Source: Methylococcales symbiont of Hymedesmia sp. n. MRB-2018
GTDB lineage: Bacteria; Pseudomonadota; Gammaproteobacteria; Methylococcales; Methylomonadaceae
NCBI GenBank assembly: GCA_003666385.1
Contig: QPIN01000059.1
Span: forward strand, 1-64,000
Direction: 5' to 3'
DNA length: 64,000 nucleotides
Shown one piece after another: positions 61,101 to 64,000 of this stretch (position 1 is its first letter; the number at the start of each line of letters is the position of its first letter). A program made the translations under genes and the position numbers. Below the pieces are notes generated by a model. It was not told where the DNA came from. It made no database searches and saw nothing but the letters and a program-made list of their open reading frames with translations.

Positions 61101-61439
61101 AATGTTAGTGGCTGATTGTGAAATCTGAGTGGCTACAGACATGTATTCAAGACAGGCAGAGGCTATATGTTTACAGTTAAAGCGCATCGGACAAGTGCAA
61201 TCGCCATCAATACTGACAGTACTGAAATCATGCATCCAGTCAACCCTTATTGATTGTTTATAACGCTTTTTAGCACTGCCAAGTGTGGTTGCGTTAAAAC
61301 TAACATAACTTGAGTCTTCTTTTAGAATATTGATCTGTAATGTTTTGCTTTCTTCAAAATATTTATTGCCGCGTACGAAAGCCAGATCTCCACAGGCAAA
61401 GCGAATATCTGATTCTATAATTCTTTTTCTGTTGATCAT
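58191..61439 (-). CDS. SWIM zinc finger and SNF2 helicase protein
   Basis: A 1082-residue ATP-driven DNA translocase. A SWIM zinc finger (CTCPMRFNCKH, residues 81-91) is followed by about 500 residues without a clear family and then the SNF2 core: ILADDMGLGKTIQTL near 640, LIIAPTSLMGNWRREAEHF, a DESQ box (LILDESQIIKNPRSQA), LCLTGTPMENHLGELW and the helicase C half with VFSQFTRM and AADRAHRIGQDKPV. The 4-base overlap with the glycosyltransferase gene places it in that transcript, though it has no evident role in arsenosugar synthesis. Confidence 0.93.
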   Translation of the reverse strand: MINRKRIIESDIRFACGDLAFVRGNKYFEESKTLQINILKEDSSYVSFNATTLGSAKKRYKQSIRVDWMHDFSTVSIDGDCTCPMRFNCKHIASACLEYMSVATQISQSATNIPSCLEWLDNFEESVLQASNEEFIAYILKPSKTAHLFSLDFLITKYNKKGELNKGRKTTLNNLRYSYSYTNYIQALDKDIARILYSLETSYQGYPLFENSTGYIALSKLIQSNRLFWKTTQAQPLQPADERTLSFSWQQKNQSYQLSWHIEPDALLILTEPPLYLDESQNALGTLTALNGSHQQLKKILNIPEVPAQVVEEFSQRLTLEFPTVALPAPIKIELVEISDIEPIPKITLFGAQLNPTQYSHFIKLNFVYNNVTSSVYSPEPFTVVKNKQGIFRIQRQMETEFEAVKQLMQHGFILTELNSIKELILFSPGVESVMDSASHWGKFIQDILPDLVEQGWLVDTQDSFKLNFQQTEDWHVDIDETDNDWFEMNFKINVNGKPIPLLPLIMPILKEFDLDDLPDNLSIAIEPHHYINIPSSQLKPFIKIIYELFSDSSINENGGLTLSRYDAATLADLETHSYGVFSLNGGKALIETGKKLKNFKGIADIAIPAELNATLRDYQQLGLNWLQFLREYNFAGILADDMGLGKTIQTLTHLLVEKQSGRMKQPCLIIAPTSLMGNWRREAEHFTPDLKLLTLQGTERKQHFDKIKDYDCILTTYPLLPRDKKTLIAHNYHYLILDESQIIKNPRSQAARIVREIKTSHRLCLTGTPMENHLGELWAQFDFLMPGFLGDSKSFKKLYRTPIEIHSDSQQRERLSKRLQPFMLRRTKQEVATELPPKTEMIRSVPLYEKQATLYEGIRITMEKKVRDAIADKGLARSQITILDALLKLRQTCCDPRTLSLKEAQKVKQSAKLDLLMEMLPELLEEGRRILVFSQFTRMIALIETELNALKIEYSKLTGQTRKRDEAIERFKNGETDVFLISLKAGGVGLNLTEADTVIIYDPWWNPAVETQAADRAHRIGQDKPVFVYKLMTENTVEEKILAMQEKKRALADSIYQGGKQQRSTKLTSEDLTELFKPITL

Positions 61440-61506
61440 ATTTTGCTGGTGCGTGTTTATTTTATAAACACGCGGGGTAAGTGTATTTGAAGACGGTTGA
61501 TTTTTT

Positions 61507-61576
61507 GTAACTACTCAGGATGCTCCGTAACCGCGCCGTCATTCCCGCGAACGCGGGAATCCATAAGGGCAGTTAC
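61507..61576. repeat. family A left end fused to a CGTCATTCC repeat
   Basis: GTAACTACTCAG with CTCCGTAACC is the left end of the family A MITE. It is followed by CGTCATTCCCGCGAACG, whose arms TTCCCGCG/CGCGGGAA form a hairpin, and by AGTTAC at 61571-61576. The family A core is missing, so this is a composite or a decayed copy. Confidence 0.5.
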
Positions 61577-61617
61577 TATGTGCTTTATGTTGCGACCTAC
61601 TAATAATTCACTCATTA

Positions 61618-62739
61618 TTAACAACAAGCAGATCCAGAATCTGTGTTTCCTTTGTGAGTGCCGCTTTTAGTTGCCTCAATAGACCTGATTGCACCTGAAT
61701 CACAACGCCAGGGTTTTCCTTGTTGTTGTTCGGCAGGTGCAATGCCAATAAAATCTGTGCCATAAGTATCATTGGTTAATAAGGCATAAGTGCGTTCACA
61801 AACTGCCATCCGTTGGCCTCGGTAATAAACATGACCGTCATCATCATAAATCTCAGAATAAGGCCCCCTATAAATGACGGCGTGACCTTTATCAATGCAA
61901 TCGGTGCCCATCGGTTTTACTGCTGTAATAGTGACAGAACGAAACACAATGTTTTCTACCACCTGCCAAGGTTCACTCTCCCACTTATCATAAGTCACTG
62001 CAATAAAACCGGCATCAATGAAGGTTTGTAAAAATTCGTGTTCTTGTAATGCCCCAGATATGCAACCGCTCCATAAATGTGGGTCTTGTTTTAGCTGCTG
62101 TGGTACAAATTCATCGCTGATAATATCTGAAATAGCCACCCGTCCACCCGGTTTGCTTACCCGAAAAATCTCTGCAATCATTTGTTCTTTATCACTGTCG
62201 CGGACTAAATTAAGCACGCAGTTTGAAACCACCAGATCAATGGAATCGTTTTTAATTAAAGGGGATTCTGTACGCTGCTTATCTTGCCAGCCGCGGAAAA
62301 CAATCATATCTTCGGTGGTGTTAACAGGATTATTGAGTAGATAATCATTTGTTGCACTGAGATCCATGGCTAAATCCTGAATTTGTCCTTTAACAAACTC
62401 AACACGGTCAGAGCCCAGTTTAGCCGACATTTCTGTCTGATATTTTCTGGCTAAACCTAGCATATCGTCATTCATATCAACACCAATGACTTTTCCATGA
62501 TCTCCGACCAGTTGTGCTGCCATATAACAGATTTTTCCAGAACCTGATCCTAAATCCAAAACCACATCCCCTGTTTTTACATAGCGCGAGGGATCGCCGC
62601 AACCATAGTCTTTTTCGATAATTTCTGAGGGTAATAGTTTGAGTAACTCACGATCATAGTCAACTGGACAGCAAAGGTCAGGCTGTACTGAGTCGGCACC
62701 TTCTGAATAACGCTTTAACACACCTGTTTCTACTGTCAT
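61618..62739 (-). CDS. arsM: ArsM-like arsenite methyltransferase
   Basis: A 373-residue SAM-dependent methyltransferase. It contains LCCPVDYDRELLKLLPSEIIEKDYGCGDPSRYV near the start, the SAM motif VVLDLGSGSGKICYMAAQLVG (about 58-78), DLVVSNCVLNLVRD with a cysteine typical of arsenite-binding members, and KPGGRVAISDIISD. The C-terminus ends SGSACC, possible additional arsenic ligands. With arsS just upstream it forms the core of arsenosugar synthesis: methylation of arsenite before adenosyl transfer. The specific arsenic role is inferred from family and neighbour. Confidence 0.85.
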   Translation of the reverse strand: MTVETGVLKRYSEGADSVQPDLCCPVDYDRELLKLLPSEIIEKDYGCGDPSRYVKTGDVVLDLGSGSGKICYMAAQLVGDHGKVIGVDMNDDMLGLARKYQTEMSAKLGSDRVEFVKGQIQDLAMDLSATNDYLLNNPVNTTEDMIVFRGWQDKQRTESPLIKNDSIDLVVSNCVLNLVRDSDKEQMIAEIFRVSKPGGRVAISDIISDEFVPQQLKQDPHLWSGCISGALQEHEFLQTFIDAGFIAVTYDKWESEPWQVVENIVFRSVTITAVKPMGTDCIDKGHAVIYRGPYSEIYDDDGHVYYRGQRMAVCERTYALLTNDTYGTDFIGIAPAEQQQGKPWRCDSGAIRSIEATKSGTHKGNTDSGSACC

Positions 62740-62754
62740 TTTGTTTCCTTATTG

Positions 62755-62868
62755 GTAACTGCTCAGTGTACTCCGTAACTGCTTATATTTCCCTCTATTT
62801 TGTTCAAGAGCAAGAGCAAGAGTAAGAGCAAGAGTAAGAGCAAGAGCAAGACTAAGGACTAAGGATTA
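62755..62868. repeat. family A fragment with CAAGAG hexamer expansion
   Basis: The fragment begins GTAACTGCTCAG and reaches TATTTTGTTCAAGAG as in the intact family A element. There the sequence turns into eight tandem hexamers (CAAGAG or TAAGAG, 62805-62852), followed by ACTAAGG repeats. The family's right half is absent. It lies between arsM and arsS. Confidence 0.65.
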
Positions 62869-62939
62869 ACCCAATATTTTTAGGCGAATGTTGTGTTACA
62901 AAAAAAATGTAATCTAGCCTCCGTTACTTTTAATAAAAT

Positions 62940-62967
62940 GTTGGGTTACGAAAAGCACGTAACCCAA
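62940..62967. repeat. GTTGGGTTAC hairpin repeat, second copy
   Basis: TTGGGTTAC at 62941-62949 and GTAACCCAA at 62959-62967 are inverted repeats with loop GAAAAGCAC, matching the arms at 55148-55176. A shorter related stem, TGTTACA with TGTAA, occurs just before at 62893-62912. Confidence 0.5.
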
Positions 62968-63007
62968 GCTACGCGGCTTTAGTCTTTAGTCCGTAGTTAC
63001 ATTTTAA

Positions 63008-63964
63008 TTAAAGAGCACCGCCACAACTGCTACCTTGTCCCGCAGTGCAGCCATAGCAATGTTGTAGGGTTTTTATTGGCTGTCCTGCTAATATTTGATC
63101 AGTCAATGCTGATATATGTATTTTCTCTGAGGCTTCACCTAGAGGAAGATGTAGCATTTGATTAAAATCACAGTCATAAACAAACCCTTGCCAGTCAACA
63201 CTCAAGGTATTTTTACACATCACTTGCTCTAGGTTTTGCTGTTGAAAATTGTCTTCTAATAATTGCATATAGGGATCAAATTCACCTTTGCTGATCAATA
63301 CACTGCCAAAACGCTGAATGGGTAAATTAGTTATGGTGAAAAGCTGGTTAAAGACAATATTGAACTGATCATATAAATGTTGTTTATAAGCTTGTTCTAG
63401 TGCATTTTGCTCAGGGGGAAGAGTAGCACCTTGTGGATTGAATACTAGGTTTACTATTAGCCCGGAATCTGCTTGACCATATCCTAGGTCGTTTAATTTT
63501 TGCAAGGCAGTAATGCTGGCATTAAAGGTTCCTTTTCCACGCTGCTTATCCACATTATCTTCCATATAGCAGGGCAGTGAGGCAACAATTTCTACCTTAT
63601 TTTTGGCAAGAAATTCGGCTAATTGCAAATAGTCAGGCTCTAGCAGGATGGTGAGATTACAACGATCAATGACTTTAACACTTTTTTTTATAGCGGCCTC
63701 TACCAAGTTTTTAAACAAGGGGTTCATTTCAGGTGCACCCCCCGTTAAGTCCAAGGTTTTAATGCTATGACAATCAATAAAATCTAAAATATGATCAATG
63801 GTTTTTTGATCCATTAATTCAGTACGATTAGGCCCTGCATTAACATGGCAGTGGGTGCAACTCAGGTTGCATAAATAACCCAGGTTAACTTGTAAAACCT
63901 CTAAATCATTACGGGTGATAGCGGGGAAAGTGGTTTTTTCCAGATAAGGCAGAGTATCGTGCAT
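63008..63964 (-). CDS. arsS: arsenosugar biosynthesis radical SAM protein ArsS
   Basis: A 318-residue radical SAM enzyme. The cluster motif is YLCNLSCTHCHVNAGP (CX3CX2C, about residues 32-40), followed by LDLTGGAPEMNPLF and IDRCNLTILLEPDY. The C-terminal domain has CDFNQML and the cysteine-rich end CYGCTAGQGSSCGG, which would bind additional iron-sulfur or substrate. ArsS enzymes transfer a 5'-deoxyadenosyl group to dimethylarsinate on the way to arsenosugars. It is the first gene of the leftward cluster seen here; the start at 63964 follows family length. Confidence 0.92.
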   Translation of the reverse strand: MHDTLPYLEKTTFPAITRNDLEVLQVNLGYLCNLSCTHCHVNAGPNRTELMDQKTIDHILDFIDCHSIKTLDLTGGAPEMNPLFKNLVEAAIKKSVKVIDRCNLTILLEPDYLQLAEFLAKNKVEIVASLPCYMEDNVDKQRGKGTFNASITALQKLNDLGYGQADSGLIVNLVFNPQGATLPPEQNALEQAYKQHLYDQFNIVFNQLFTITNLPIQRFGSVLISKGEFDPYMQLLEDNFQQQNLEQVMCKNTLSVDWQGFVYDCDFNQMLHLPLGEASEKIHISALTDQILAGQPIKTLQHCYGCTAGQGSSCGGAL

Positions 63965-64000
63965 AATGGCTTAACGCTTAGTTTCCACTAAAATAAATAT

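Noticed and set aside
62805..62868. CRISPR-like tandem array between arsM and arsS
   Set aside because: The units are 6 bases with no spacers; it is a microsatellite inside a family A fragment.

Overview
This is about 64 kb of chromosome from an AT-rich gammaproteobacterium, most likely a methanotroph of the order Methylococcales. The pointers are a lanthanide-type PQQ methanol dehydrogenase (xoxF) with its xoxJ partner, a bacterial glycogen cluster, and a gammaproteobacterial replication-origin block (gyrB-recF-dnaN-dnaA facing away from rpmH-rnpA-yidD-yidC-mnmE). Numerous small inverted-repeat elements, IS remnants and frameshifted genes suggest a genome in flux, perhaps of a marine or host-associated lineage; the placement is inference from gene content.

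Left end (1-6.4 kb) is accessory DNA: the tail of an IS5-like transposase, a WcaJ-like sugar-phosphate transferase, a truncated IS4-type transposase, and a four-helix-bundle gene plus an orphan type I restriction subunit (hsdR). The last two look imported from Bacteroidetes-like DNA: they lack Shine-Dalgarno sites, the small gene is bracketed by inverted repeats, and hsdR carries two copies of an in-frame palindromic insertion. From 6.4 to 13.5 kb come TRAP permeases (dctQM), lptM-lysA, a long spacer with a possible 37-residue membrane peptide, xoxF and xoxJ. From 13.8 to 20.4 kb a divergent glycogen cluster is present: glgC-malQ leftward and glgB-glgA rightward.

From 20.7 to 37.2 kb is a mosaic: an amber-interrupted GAF-like gene, aroE with a coupled small membrane ORF, hemB, mlaC, cmoA-cmoB, two glycosyltransferases beside a decayed pyruvyltransferase-like gene, a HAD phosphatase, pgi, sbcC and cysC. 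From 37.6 to 42 kb lies an exopolysaccharide export block (wza-like, tyrosine autokinase wzc-like, a VpsP-like protein and a phosphatase) in which two of four genes are frameshifted.

From 42.5 to 54 kb is the origin region. It contains thyA, gyrB, recF, dnaN, dnaA on the minus strand and rpmH, rnpA, yidD, yidC, mnmE on the plus strand, with two parS-like palindromes at the gyrB/recF junction and a MITE-like element between dnaN and dnaA. Then follow a beta-carbonic anhydrase, tRNA-Arg(CCT), a MEMO-type radical SAM enzyme and yggX. The right end (56.7-64 kb) is a leftward arsenosugar-type cluster: arsS, an ArsM-like methyltransferase, a SWIM/SNF2 helicase, a TIGR04283 glycosyltransferase and a membrane fatty-acid hydroxylase.

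The most notable structures are the palindromes inserted in hsdR, the inverted-repeat-bounded four-helix-bundle gene, at least three MITE-like families (one carrying an extended -10 promoter in front of two metabolic genes), and hexamer/15-mer expansions at one fixed spot in one family. No CRISPR array was seen, and no wholly new system is proven.
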